This document shows positions 50,487 to 59,230 of a stretch of DNA of 64,000 bases, piece by piece. The DNA comes from an uncultured bacterium (GTDB lineage Bacteria; Bipolaricaulota; Bipolaricaulia; UBA7950; UBA9294), in assembly GCA_903857865.1 (NCBI GenBank), contig CAIOGO010000015.1:1-64000 (forward strand). Direction: 5' to 3'. A program made the position numbers and the translations under genes. Under the pieces are notes generated by a model that saw nothing but the letters and a program-made list of their open reading frames with translations, searched no databases and was not told where the DNA came from. The stretch's first letter is position 1, and every line of letters starts with the position of its first letter.

Positions 50487-51793
50487 CGCGCGTCTACATC
50501 GAAACATGGGGTTGCCAGATGAATCTCCACCAGTCGGAAGGGATGGCCGGGGTGCTGGAGCGTGCCGGCCACGCCATCGTTGATCGGCTGGAAGACGCAG
50601 ACGTCGTCCTGTTCAACGGCTGCATGGTGCGGGGAAAGGCGGAAGAGAAGCTACTCGGGCGGATCGGCGCCGTGGTCGAAGAGAAGCGCCGGCGGGACGT
50701 CGTGTTCGGAGTCGGCGGCTGCTTCGGGCAAGTGCATGGAGACTCGCTGTTCGCGCGGTCGCGAGCCATCGACTTCGTGTTCGGGACTCGACAGCATCTG
50801 GCACTGCCCGACCTGATCGATCAGGCGCGCCGAAAGCGAGCCTCCCTTCTCAGCGCGGCGGACGATGCGTCCCTCGAGGAGACGCCGTTTCGTCGTACGA
50901 GTGCGGTGACCGCCATGGTGACGATCGCCGAAGGGTGCTCCAACGCCTGCTCCTACTGTGTGGTTCCCCGCGCGCGCGGCCCGATGCGGAGCCGGGACCT
51001 GGAGACCATCCTCGCTGAGGTGCAGAGCGTGGTCCGAGACGGCCATCGAGAGATCTTGCTCCTTGGGCAGAACGTGAATGCGTACGGAAGGGACAGGTCG
51101 TCCGTCGGCAACTTCGCGCGACTTCTCGAGCGCGTGTCTGCCGAGGTGCCGGCACGCATCCGCTTCACCAGCTCCCATCCGCGGGACATGACGCAGGAGA
51201 TCCTCGACGTCATGGCCGCGCACGCCAACGTGTGCCGCCACCTCCATCTTGCTCTCCAGTCGGGATCGGATCGGGTGCTCGGTGCAATGAACCGTGGCTA
51301 CGAGCGAGCCAGCTTCCTCCGGATCACCGAGGCGGCGCGGCGGACCCTTCCGGGGATCAACCTGACGACCGACCTGATCGTCGGATTCCCCGGGGAGAGC
51401 GTGAGCGAGTTCGAGGAGACGCTCGACGTGGTTCGCGAGATTCGGTTTGGCTCCATCTACGCGGCAAAGTACTCGCCACGGCCGCTGACGCGGGCGGCCG
51501 AGATGCCTGATGACGTCTCGCGCGACGAGAAGGAGCAGCGTCTGGCGAGAGTCCTCGAGGTTGAGCGGGCGATCGCTGCGGAGGAAAATGCGCGCTTCGT
51601 CGGCCGAACCTTAGGCGTGCTTGTGGAAGGAGAGACGGACGGTGGACGGCACTTTGGCCGTGCCGACGATCACCGGACGGTCGTTGTGGAGGGAGAGGTC
51701 GGCGTCGGGGACCTCGTTGCGGTGACGATTCTGCGGGCGTCGGCGTCAGCGCTGACGGGGGCCGTCCAGAGGGCGGGCAAGCCGGCAACCTGA
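50480..51793 (+). CDS. miaB: tRNA-2-methylthio-N6-dimethylallyladenosine synthase
   Basis: 437-residue radical SAM methylthiotransferase acting on A37 of tRNAs that read UNN codons. The N-terminal UPF0004 domain carries the auxiliary cluster cysteines in ETWGCQMN, NGCMVRGKAEEK and GVGGCFGQVHG. The radical SAM motif is EGCSNACSYCVVPRARG (CxxxCxxC). A TRAM domain ends the protein. MiaB, rather than MtaB or RimO, is suggested by QMNLHQSEG and PRARGPMRSR. The ATG at 50480 is chosen because the family starts at this point; the ribosome site is weak. Confidence 0.93.
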   Translation: MGTRVYIETWGCQMNLHQSEGMAGVLERAGHAIVDRLEDADVVLFNGCMVRGKAEEKLLGRIGAVVEEKRRRDVVFGVGGCFGQVHGDSLFARSRAIDFVFGTRQHLALPDLIDQARRKRASLLSAADDASLEETPFRRTSAVTAMVTIAEGCSNACSYCVVPRARGPMRSRDLETILAEVQSVVRDGHREILLLGQNVNAYGRDRSSVGNFARLLERVSAEVPARIRFTSSHPRDMTQEILDVMAAHANVCRHLHLALQSGSDRVLGAMNRGYERASFLRITEAARRTLPGINLTTDLIVGFPGESVSEFEETLDVVREIRFGSIYAAKYSPRPLTRAAEMPDDVSRDEKEQRLARVLEVERAIAAEENARFVGRTLGVLVEGETDGGRHFGRADDHRTVVVEGEVGVGDLVAVTILRASASALTGAVQRAGKPAT

Positions 51794-51927
51794 CTTGCTG
51801 CGACGTCCTCAGACCGCACTTGCGGCGATCTCGGGCGTCGGCCGTGAGGGGAAGAGATGAGATTCGGTGAGCCCGCTCTTAGGGACGTGACAGCAGCCGC
51901 GGCGTGCGTCGCCGCCGCGTTCCGCTG

Positions 51928-54438
51928 ATGGGTATTGCATGGAGCGCGCTTGGCCTCGGTCAGTTCGTGGCGGTCGCGGGGGACGGCTCCGCGTTCTTCC
52001 GCGAAGGCGCTCACGTTCGGGAAGCTGCGGCCCTGGACGACCCGACGGTCCTTCGCGTGACCTACGGCGAGGCTGTGGAGCACGGGATCCCGAACCTCGA
52101 CCTCTCTCTCTTGTACCGCGGCCTGTTTCCCTGCGAGCCAGACCATGGCCTTGCGTCCGCATGCGCGGCGCGCGGCATCGCCTATCGTTCGAAAACGGCG
52201 GCCGTGGCTGTTGGGGAGCTCCTTCTTTGCGTGGTTGCCGAGGCGGCAACCCTCGACCGGGGAATGCTCCAACTCCTCGGGTACCTGTGCGGCGGGGCCG
52301 TCCAGGATCTTCTGCTCGGTCTCGCCACCCTGCCGATTCCTGCGGAGCCCGAAGAGAAGGGGAAGGCGACCTCCAGGTTGGCTCAGACACCCAAGGAGCG
52401 CGGCTGGGTCGCGGAGGACGATGTGCTCGGGCCGAACGGGCTCATTGCGCGGCAGCTCCCCACACACGAGGTGCGCCGGGGTCAGCTTGATATGGCCGGG
52501 GCGGTGGCAGAGACCCTGCGCCTCGGCGGTGCGCTGTGCGTCGAGGCGGGTCCGGGAACAGGAAAGACGTTCGCCTACCTCGTGCCGGCCCTCGTTCACC
52601 TGGAGGCGGAGCGGGCGTCGCGCGTCGTCGTGTGCACGCGAACCAAACAGCTCCAGGAGCAAGTCTTCCGAAAGGACCTCCCCTTCCTCGCTTCGCTGAT
52701 GAGTTCTGAGGTGGCGACAGCGATTCTCAAGGGACGGGAGAACTACCTCTGCCTGCGGCGATGGGAAATCCTGGTGCGGGAAATGAGCGACAGCCTCGAG
52801 CGGGAACGGCTGGCGTCGTTGGCTTCGCTCGGTCGCTGGGTCTTCGACACGGAAACGGGGGACATCGAGGAGAACAGCGCGTTTCTCGCCCAGGACGACG
52901 CGCGAGAGCTGTGGTCCCGCCTCGGCGACTCGCCGACGAGCTGCGCCGGCTCGTTCTGTCCGCATGTCGAGGAGTGTTTCTCGATCCGCGCGCGCCGGCT
53001 GGCTCGAAAAGCCGACCTTGTGGTGGTGAATCACTCGCTCCTGCTGAGCGACGCCGCGGCGGGCGGCGTGGTTCTCGGCAAGTACACGCGCCTCATCGTG
53101 GACGAAGCCCACGCGTTCGAGGCGACGGCGCGGCTTGCCTTCACAGCCACCTTGTCGGAGGCGCGGGTCGAGCGCGTGGTCGACGAGCTCGGGCCTGGGC
53201 GGAGTGGGCGGCGCCACGGGTGGTTCGATCGTCTCTCCTTGCCCCCGGAGCAGAACCAAGCGGCCGCGGCGGGTGTGGCGTCGGCGCTTGTCCGCAGCTT
53301 GACGGTGCGCGTCGTGCAGGCTGTCGCGACGCAAGTGATCGACGACCGGCGAGGACCCCTTCCGGGACTGTCCGCCGTGGCGGAAGAGGTGGCGGCGCTG
53401 CGTAGCGCGCTGCGGCGATGGGAGATCCTCGTCGAGGAGACCATCGAGCGCCTGCGCGACGAGCCGGAGCTTGCCCGCGAGGGCGAGGGCGGCCTGGCGG
53501 CGATCGGCGAACTCATCCATGTGTGCGACGTGCTAGCGGCGCCCGCGGCGGACAACACGGTCCACTGGTACGAATGGGAGTTCGGTCGATTCGCGCTTCA
53601 CGTCACGCCGCTCGACGTGGCCCCGATCCTAGAGGCGCGCGTCTATCAAGGGATCGAGTCCATCATCCTCACGTCGGCGACGTTGTCGCTCGGTGGGGAC
53701 TTCGCGTACCTCAAGGAAAGCCTGGGATTGTCGCATGCATTCGATCCCGTCCGCACTGCCGTCGTAGAGAGTCCTTTCCAGTACGAGAACCTGATGCGTA
53801 TCCTGTTGCCCTCGGGTCTCCCCTCCGTGCTGGTCGATCCCGGGGCGTACGCGGAAGCGCTCGCCTCGCTTCTCGTCGAGCTTCACCGGGCACTTGGGAG
53901 GAACGGCCTCGTCCTCTTCACGTCGTACGACCTCTTGTTCGAGGTGCGAAAGCGCATCCACGACCGAGTCCCCACCCTGGCGCAGGGGATCGACGGATCG
54001 CGCACCGCCCTTCTGGAGCGATTTCGTCGGGAGCCGCAGGGCATGATTCTCCTGGGGACTGACAGCTTCTGGGAAGGCATCGACTTGCCCGGAGAGGAAC
54101 TTGAGTATGTGGTCGTGACGCGCCTCCCGTTCGCCGTCCCGACCGACCCCGTGTTTGCCGCTCTGTCCCTCGAGTTGAGCCGCCGCGGGAAGGACGCGTT
54201 CCTCGATCTAGCGTTGCCGCAGGCGGTGCTCCGGTTGCGCCAGGGCGTCGGGCGCCTGATTCGCACGAGAGCGGACCGCGGAGTGGTCATCCTGACGGAC
54301 GACCGCATTCGGACAAAGCCGTACGGACGGAGATTCGCAGATGCGCTGCCGGTGCGGGTCGAGAACGTGGCGTCCGTACGGGACGCCGCCCGCGAAGCGG
54401 CTCGTTGGTTCGAGCGAGCCGACCCAGAATTGACTTGA
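51928..54438 (+). CDS. dinG: DinG-like superfamily 2 helicase with Fe-S cluster motif
   Basis: 836-residue helicase of the XPD/DinG group (5'-3' DNA unwinding). Walker A is AGPGTGKT (about 206-213), the DEAH box is VDEAHAFEAT (about 392). Four cysteines for a 4Fe-4S cluster are present: C275 in NYLCLRRW, then SCAGSFC and EECF. Later motifs are SATLSLGGDF, LFTSYDLLFEV, GTDSFWEGIDLPGEEL, VVTRLPF and QGVGRLIRT. The first 180 residues recall a degenerate DEDDh exonuclease domain (LLYRGLFPCEPDHGLASACAARGI, AVGELLLCVVAEA) without evident catalytic acids. Start uncertain: ATG at 51928 chosen, GTG at 51904 possible. Confidence 0.88.
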   Translation: MGIAWSALGLGQFVAVAGDGSAFFREGAHVREAAALDDPTVLRVTYGEAVEHGIPNLDLSLLYRGLFPCEPDHGLASACAARGIAYRSKTAAVAVGELLLCVVAEAATLDRGMLQLLGYLCGGAVQDLLLGLATLPIPAEPEEKGKATSRLAQTPKERGWVAEDDVLGPNGLIARQLPTHEVRRGQLDMAGAVAETLRLGGALCVEAGPGTGKTFAYLVPALVHLEAERASRVVVCTRTKQLQEQVFRKDLPFLASLMSSEVATAILKGRENYLCLRRWEILVREMSDSLERERLASLASLGRWVFDTETGDIEENSAFLAQDDARELWSRLGDSPTSCAGSFCPHVEECFSIRARRLARKADLVVVNHSLLLSDAAAGGVVLGKYTRLIVDEAHAFEATARLAFTATLSEARVERVVDELGPGRSGRRHGWFDRLSLPPEQNQAAAAGVASALVRSLTVRVVQAVATQVIDDRRGPLPGLSAVAEEVAALRSALRRWEILVEETIERLRDEPELAREGEGGLAAIGELIHVCDVLAAPAADNTVHWYEWEFGRFALHVTPLDVAPILEARVYQGIESIILTSATLSLGGDFAYLKESLGLSHAFDPVRTAVVESPFQYENLMRILLPSGLPSVLVDPGAYAEALASLLVELHRALGRNGLVLFTSYDLLFEVRKRIHDRVPTLAQGIDGSRTALLERFRREPQGMILLGTDSFWEGIDLPGEELEYVVVTRLPFAVPTDPVFAALSLELSRRGKDAFLDLALPQAVLRLRQGVGRLIRTRADRGVVILTDDRIRTKPYGRRFADALPVRVENVASVRDAAREAARWFERADPELT

Positions 54439-54458
54439 GCTCTCAAGACCGGTAAAAT
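54430..54458 (+). promoter_or_regulatory. promoter of the glycosyltransferase-rpiB unit
   Basis: TTGACT, 17-base spacer, TAAAAT; the -35 box overlaps the dinG stop. About 53 bases to the ATG at 54512. Confidence 0.6.
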
Positions 54459-54511
54459 GGTGGCCACATAAACAATCTCCAGCGCTTCCGATTCACAGAA
54501 CTCAAGACTTG

Positions 54512-55147
54512 ATGGCTATCTCTGTAATAGTACCAGCGTACAACGAGGCCGGTCGTATAGGGGCCGTTCTTGAGCCGATCCTTGCAAGCGCTCTCGTGGA
54601 CGAGATCATCGTCGTCGACGATGGCTCCGAAGACGCGACAGCCGACGAGGCCGGGCGGTTTCCGGTGCGGGTGATTCGACTTCCGGAGAACCGTGGGAAG
54701 GCGTCGGCTCTCGATGCCGGGGTTTCCGTAGCGAAGAACGACGTGTTCCTGTTCCTCGACGCGGACCTCGTCGGGTTGCGGACCGAACACGTCGATCAGT
54801 TGATCCGCGCTTACGTCGACGGGGATCTTGACATGGCGGTGGGTGTCTTCTCCGACGGGCGGCGAAACACCGATCTGGCGCAGAAGATCAACCCCTACGC
54901 GTCGGGGCAGCGCGTTCTTCCAAGGCGGTTGTGGGAGCGAGCCAAGGAGAACGTGCACGAGATGAACTTCGGGATCGAGATCGCGCTGTCGCGATTGGCG
55001 GCGAGAGAAGGGTGGCGGAAGGAGTACGTGAAGCTCGCCGGCGTGACCCACGTGCTCAAGGAAGAGAAACGCGGACTCGCCAAGGGGCTCCTCGACCGCT
55101 TCCAGATGTACGGCGACATGATCAAGTGGCTGTTCAAGAGGGTGTAG
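54512..55147 (+). CDS. family 2 glycosyltransferase
   Basis: 211-residue GT-A enzyme: VIVPAYNEAGRIGAVL, EIIVVDDGSEDAT, LPENRGKASALDAGV, and the DxD motif in FLFLDADLVGL that holds the metal and sugar nucleotide. It has no transmembrane helices and is short, as in dolichol-phosphate-mannose-synthase-like or glucosyl-3-phosphoglycerate-type transferases. Acceptor unknown. No Shine-Dalgarno is clear; rpiB begins at the very next base after its stop, so the two are coupled. Confidence 0.87.
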   Translation: MAISVIVPAYNEAGRIGAVLEPILASALVDEIIVVDDGSEDATADEAGRFPVRVIRLPENRGKASALDAGVSVAKNDVFLFLDADLVGLRTEHVDQLIRAYVDGDLDMAVGVFSDGRRNTDLAQKINPYASGQRVLPRRLWERAKENVHEMNFGIEIALSRLAAREGWRKEYVKLAGVTHVLKEEKRGLAKGLLDRFQMYGDMIKWLFKRV

Positions 55148-55579
55148 ATGAGGATTGTCATTGGGTGCGATCACACCGGGGTGGCGCTGAAGGTGGCGCT
55201 GCAGGAGACGGTTCTAGCCGAGCATAGCGTGATCGATGTCGGGACGGACTCCACGGTCTCGGTGGACTACCCGGACATCGCGCGGGCGGCGGTCGCCGTC
55301 TTGCGCAAAGGAGACGCCGAGCGGGCGATTCTCATTTGTGGCACGGGAATCGGGATGGCCATGGCCGCTGGGCGGTGTCGCGGAATGCGCGCCGCGACGT
55401 GCTCCGACCCGTACGTCGCCGAGATGAGCCGGCGCCACAACGACGCCAACGTGCTCTGCCTTGGGGCGCGCGTCGTGGGATGCGGGATGGCCGAAAGCAT
55501 CGTGCGAACGTGGCTTGGCGCGGATTTCGATGGGGGGCGGCACGCGCGGCGAGTGGAGAAGGTCGAGGGATCGCCGTAG
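55148..55579 (+). CDS. rpiB: ribose-5-phosphate isomerase B
   Basis: 143-residue RpiB/LacA/LacB family enzyme interconverting ribose-5-P and ribulose-5-P in the pentose phosphate pathway. Features: IGCDHTGVALK, VDYPDIA, the catalytic Cys in LICGTGIGMAMAAGR, and RRHNDANVLCLGARVVG. CGTG in place of the usual CGSG is a mild variation. Begins immediately after the glycosyltransferase stop. Confidence 0.95.
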   Translation: MRIVIGCDHTGVALKVALQETVLAEHSVIDVGTDSTVSVDYPDIARAAVAVLRKGDAERAILICGTGIGMAMAAGRCRGMRAATCSDPYVAEMSRRHNDANVLCLGARVVGCGMAESIVRTWLGADFDGGRHARRVEKVEGSP

Positions 55580-55635
55580 AGAGCGGGCAGCGGCACAGGG
55601 TCGCCCGATGGAGCACAGTCGCGAGGTGAGTAGTC

Positions 55636-56886
55636 ATGGAAGTCAGAGAACTGCGCGCGAAGAAGGTCGATGAGTTGGAGGAGTACGGCGAGAGGCTGGG
55701 AATCGCGGACGCGCGCCAGATCTCTCGGGACGACCTCATGCGCTTGGTCATGGCGGAGCTGGCCAAGGCGAAGGACCTTCAGTTTACGGACGGGATCCTC
55801 GAATTGCATCCGGATGGGTACGGGTTCCTGCGCAGCGACAGCTGCCTTCCCGGCAAAGCCGACGTGTACATCTCCCCCTCGCAGATCAAGCGGTTCAGCC
55901 TGCGTGACGGGGACCTCGTCAGCGGCCCGGTGCGCGGGCCGAAGAATGACGAACGGTACTTCGCGCTCCTCAAGGCGGACGCCGTCAACACTCGTGACCC
56001 AGAAGAGTCGCGCCGCCGGGTGCAGTTTCAGGACCTGACGCCGCTCCATCCGGACAAGCACCTCAAACTCGAGCACGACCCCAGCGAGATCTCGACGAGG
56101 ATGATCGACCTGTTCTGTCCGATTGGGAAGGGGCAGCGCGGGTTGATCGTCTCGCCGCCCAAGGCGGGCAAGACGACGCTGTTGAAGAAGATCGCGGCCG
56201 GAATCAACGCGAACCACCCCGAGATCAAGCTGTTCGTTCTCCTCGTCGACGAGCGGCCGGAGGAAGTCACCGACTTCAAGCGATCGATCAAGAACGGGGA
56301 AGTCGTCGCGGCGACGTTTGATCAGGAGCCGAAGCACCACACGCGCGTCGCCGAGTTGGTCACCGACCGTGCCAAGCGACTCGTCGAATTGGGTCACGAT
56401 GTCGTGATTTTGATGGATTCGATCACGCGCCTGGCGCGCGCCTACAACCTGTCCATTCCGGCCTCGGGCAAGCTCTTGTCGGGCGGAATGGATCCCACGG
56501 CGCTGTACAAGCCGAAGGAGTTCTTCGGCGCGGCCCGCAACATCGAGGAGGGCGGGAGTCTCACGATCATCGCCACCGCGCTCGTCGACACGGGGAGCAA
56601 GCTGGACCAGGTTGTGTTCGAAGAGTTCAAGGGGACGGGGAACATGGAGCTGGTCTTGAACCGCGATCTCCAGAACCGTCGGATCTTCCCTGCGATCGAC
56701 ATCGAGCAGAGCGGTACCCGCAAGGAAGAGCTGCTTCTCGGGGAGAAGGAATTGAAACGCGTGTGGATCCTCCGTAAGATGATCAGCGAGTTGCACGACC
56801 TCCAGGCGGCGATGGAGTTCATCAAGGTGAAGATGGAGGGGACGCGGGACAACGACCAGTTCCTCGAGCTGATGAAGGGTGACTAG
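55636..56886 (+). CDS. rho: transcription termination factor Rho
   Basis: 416-residue RNA-dependent ATPase. N-terminal Rho helical domain, then the OB-type RNA-binding domain (DGILELHPDGYGFLRSDS, DVYISPSQIKRFSLRDGDLVSG), Walker A PPKAGKTTLL (about 173-182), VDERPEEVTDF, the DSITRLARAYN block (Q/R loops) and GGSLTIIATALVDTGSKLD. It lacks the long N-terminal insertion found in many high-GC Gram-positives. GAGGTGA precedes the ATG. The next gene overlaps its end by eight bases. Confidence 0.97.
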   Translation: MEVRELRAKKVDELEEYGERLGIADARQISRDDLMRLVMAELAKAKDLQFTDGILELHPDGYGFLRSDSCLPGKADVYISPSQIKRFSLRDGDLVSGPVRGPKNDERYFALLKADAVNTRDPEESRRRVQFQDLTPLHPDKHLKLEHDPSEISTRMIDLFCPIGKGQRGLIVSPPKAGKTTLLKKIAAGINANHPEIKLFVLLVDERPEEVTDFKRSIKNGEVVAATFDQEPKHHTRVAELVTDRAKRLVELGHDVVILMDSITRLARAYNLSIPASGKLLSGGMDPTALYKPKEFFGAARNIEEGGSLTIIATALVDTGSKLDQVVFEEFKGTGNMELVLNRDLQNRRIFPAIDIEQSGTRKEELLLGEKELKRVWILRKMISELHDLQAAMEFIKVKMEGTRDNDQFLELMKGD

Positions 56887-57976
56887 CCAAACGAGGTACG
56901 GGAGCCAGGGCGACAGGCCGATTCGCAAGGATCGGGTGCTGATCGTGGGGCTCGTCGTTGTCGCGCTCATCGTCATCGGTATTCTCCTGAAGAGCGGATG
57001 CACGAAGCGCGAGGACAAGCCGGTCGCCGTCCTGTCGGACGGACAGTCGGTCGGCACGACCGCAACCCCACCCGTGACGACGGGGACGCCGCCGAGCGAC
57101 GTGGATTCCGTGGTCAAGGCCATCATCCCGACATCGTCCGGCTCCACGGCGTCGCCGGGTTCGTCCTCAGGCACTATGCCGCCGCCGACATCGAAACCGG
57201 CGGCTGCCACTACGGCGCCTGCCGCGACCACGCCGTCGTCGAACGCGAGTATCATCTCGCACACCGTGAAGCAGGGCGAGACGCTTCAGAGCCTCGCCAC
57301 CTCGATGGGGGTCAGCGTGAGAGACCTGCGCGCGGACAACCAGATCTACGGCAGCGCGGCGCCGACCGCCGGGCGAGTGCTCTACGCCGCGAAGACAGGG
57401 CTCGTGCACACGATCAAGTCCGGTCAGACGTTGACGGACATCTCCGCGACGTACGGCGTATCGGTCGACGCGATCACAAGAGCGAACGGGATCTCGTCCT
57501 CGTCGACGATCTTCGCCGGCGCGCGCCTCGTGATCCCGGGGGCCAGCTCGGCCTTCTGGGACACGGTGACGACGCTGTCGCGCGGGTCGACGGCGCAGTT
57601 CATTTGGCCGCTCCAGGGAGCAGTGGTCTCGCCGTTCGGATGGAGACAACATCCCGTGCTCGATATGCGGCATCACCACGATGGAATCGATCTTGACGTT
57701 CCGGAAGGAACCACGGTGTACGCTTCGGCGGGGGGCGAGGTGTACTTCACCGGCGAGCAACCGGGCTACGGCAACGTGCTCATCCTCGAGCATGCGGCAG
57801 GGTTCTACACGCTCTACGGACACCTCAAGAGCTCGCTCGTCAACAAAGGGCAGTACGTGGAGAAAGGCCAGCGTGTGGCGATCTCGGGGAACACGGGCAT
57901 CTCGTCGGGCCCGCACCTGCACTTCGAGCTGCGGAATGGCGAGTTCCCCGTGGATCCTGTCTCTTTCCTGCCCTAG
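56879..57976 (+). CDS. LysM - M23 peptidase (murein hydrolase or activator)
   Basis: 365 residues: one N-terminal membrane helix (VLIVGLVVVALIVIGILL), a Ser/Thr/Pro-rich linker (about 45-120), two LysM domains (HTVKQGETLQSLATSMGVS; HTIKSGQTLTDISATYGVS), and a C-terminal M23/LytM domain (about 240-365) with zinc residues in HHHDGIDLDV and GPHLHFELRNGE. M23 enzymes cut peptide cross-links in peptidoglycan; all metal ligands appear present, so activity is likely. GTG start overlapping rho. It is followed after six bases by murA, giving a cell-wall pair. Confidence 0.9.
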   Translation: MTSQTRYGSQGDRPIRKDRVLIVGLVVVALIVIGILLKSGCTKREDKPVAVLSDGQSVGTTATPPVTTGTPPSDVDSVVKAIIPTSSGSTASPGSSSGTMPPPTSKPAAATTAPAATTPSSNASIISHTVKQGETLQSLATSMGVSVRDLRADNQIYGSAAPTAGRVLYAAKTGLVHTIKSGQTLTDISATYGVSVDAITRANGISSSSTIFAGARLVIPGASSAFWDTVTTLSRGSTAQFIWPLQGAVVSPFGWRQHPVLDMRHHHDGIDLDVPEGTTVYASAGGEVYFTGEQPGYGNVLILEHAAGFYTLYGHLKSSLVNKGQYVEKGQRVAISGNTGISSGPHLHFELRNGEFPVDPVSFLP

Positions 57977-57982
57977 ACCCTC

Positions 57983-59230
57983 ATGGACGTTCTCATCGTT
58001 GAAGGCGGCCGCAGACTCGTTGGGCGCGTGCGCGTCGAGGGGGCGAAGAATGCCGCCCTTCCAGCGTGCGTGGCGTCTCTTCTCACCGACGAGTCCATCC
58101 TGGTCCACCGGGTTCCCCAACTGCGCGACGTCAGCACGATCCTCTTCACGCTCGGCGCCCTGGGAAAGCGCGTCGTGCGGAACGGAGGAAGCGTGGTCAT
58201 CTCCGAGGACGGACCTCTCACGGCCGAAGCGAGCCCGTATTCGGTCCGGAAGATGAGGGCCTCGTTTCTCGTGCTCGGCCCGCTGGTCGGGCGTCTGGGG
58301 CGTGCCGTCGTGCCTCTGCCCGGCGGCTGCTCGATCGGCGCGCGCCCGGTGGATCTTCACCTGCAGGGATTGCGTGCCCTTGGAGCGCACGTGGAGGAGT
58401 CGGCGGCCGCCGTGACGGTGAGTGCCGACCGGCTCCGTGGAGCTCGAGTGGAGTTCTCGTTTCCGTCCGTCGGGGCCACAGAGCAACTCTTGATGACCGG
58501 GACGCTCGCGGCCGGCGTGACCGAAATCGTGAACGCGGCCGTCGAGCCCGAAGTATTGGACCTGATTGAGCTTCTGCGGGCGATGGGCGCGGAGATCGAG
58601 GTAGAGGGGCGCACGATCCGCGTCACCGAGGCGAAGCTCCACGGGACGGAGCACACGCTGATTCCGGATCGCATCGAGGCGGGCACGCTGCTTCTTGCCG
58701 GCGTGGCGACGCGCGGCGCGGTGACCGCTGTCGACGTCCGGCCGGACCACCTGGAGCCTTTCCTGGCGGCCCTGCGCGGCATGGGCGTCGAGATCACGGT
58801 CGCCGGCGGGGACGTGACGGCGTCCGCCCCGGGCGGCACGCGGGGCATCGACATCAAGACGGCGCCTCACCCGGGATTTCCGACGGACCTTCATCCGCAG
58901 ACGGCGGCGGCCCTGTGCGGGGCTGTCGGGACGAGCCGCGTCATCGAGACCGTGTTCGAGGGCCGGTTCACCTACGTAGAGGGGATGCGGGCCATGGGCG
59001 CGCAGATGGCCATCGACGGCCGGACGGCGACGATCACGGGAGTGAGCGCGCTCCGGGGAGCCGCGGTGGAAGCTCCCGACATCCGCGCCGGCGCCGCGCT
59101 CGTCCTTGGTGCGCTCGCGGCGCAGGGCTCGAGCGTCCTCTCCGGGCTCGATCAGATCGAGCGGGGCTACGAGGGACTGGCCGACAAGCTGGGATCGCTA
59201 GGAGCGCAGATTGAACGAAGAGAGGCATGA
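57983..59230 (+). CDS. murA: UDP-N-acetylglucosamine 1-carboxyvinyltransferase
   Basis: 415-residue enzyme of the first committed step of peptidoglycan synthesis. The phosphoenolpyruvate-binding cysteine is C116 in PGGCSIGARP (equivalent to Cys115 of E. coli), so it should be fosfomycin-sensitive in principle. Other landmarks: GRVRVEGAKNAALPA, RKMRASFLVLGPL, IPDRIEAGTLLLA, GFPTDLHPQ and FEGRFTYVEGMRAMGA. Its end overlaps hflX by 20 bases. Confidence 0.95.
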   Translation: MDVLIVEGGRRLVGRVRVEGAKNAALPACVASLLTDESILVHRVPQLRDVSTILFTLGALGKRVVRNGGSVVISEDGPLTAEASPYSVRKMRASFLVLGPLVGRLGRAVVPLPGGCSIGARPVDLHLQGLRALGAHVEESAAAVTVSADRLRGARVEFSFPSVGATEQLLMTGTLAAGVTEIVNAAVEPEVLDLIELLRAMGAEIEVEGRTIRVTEAKLHGTEHTLIPDRIEAGTLLLAGVATRGAVTAVDVRPDHLEPFLAALRGMGVEITVAGGDVTASAPGGTRGIDIKTAPHPGFPTDLHPQTAAALCGAVGTSRVIETVFEGRFTYVEGMRAMGAQMAIDGRTATITGVSALRGAAVEAPDIRAGAALVLGALAAQGSSVLSGLDQIERGYEGLADKLGSLGAQIERREA

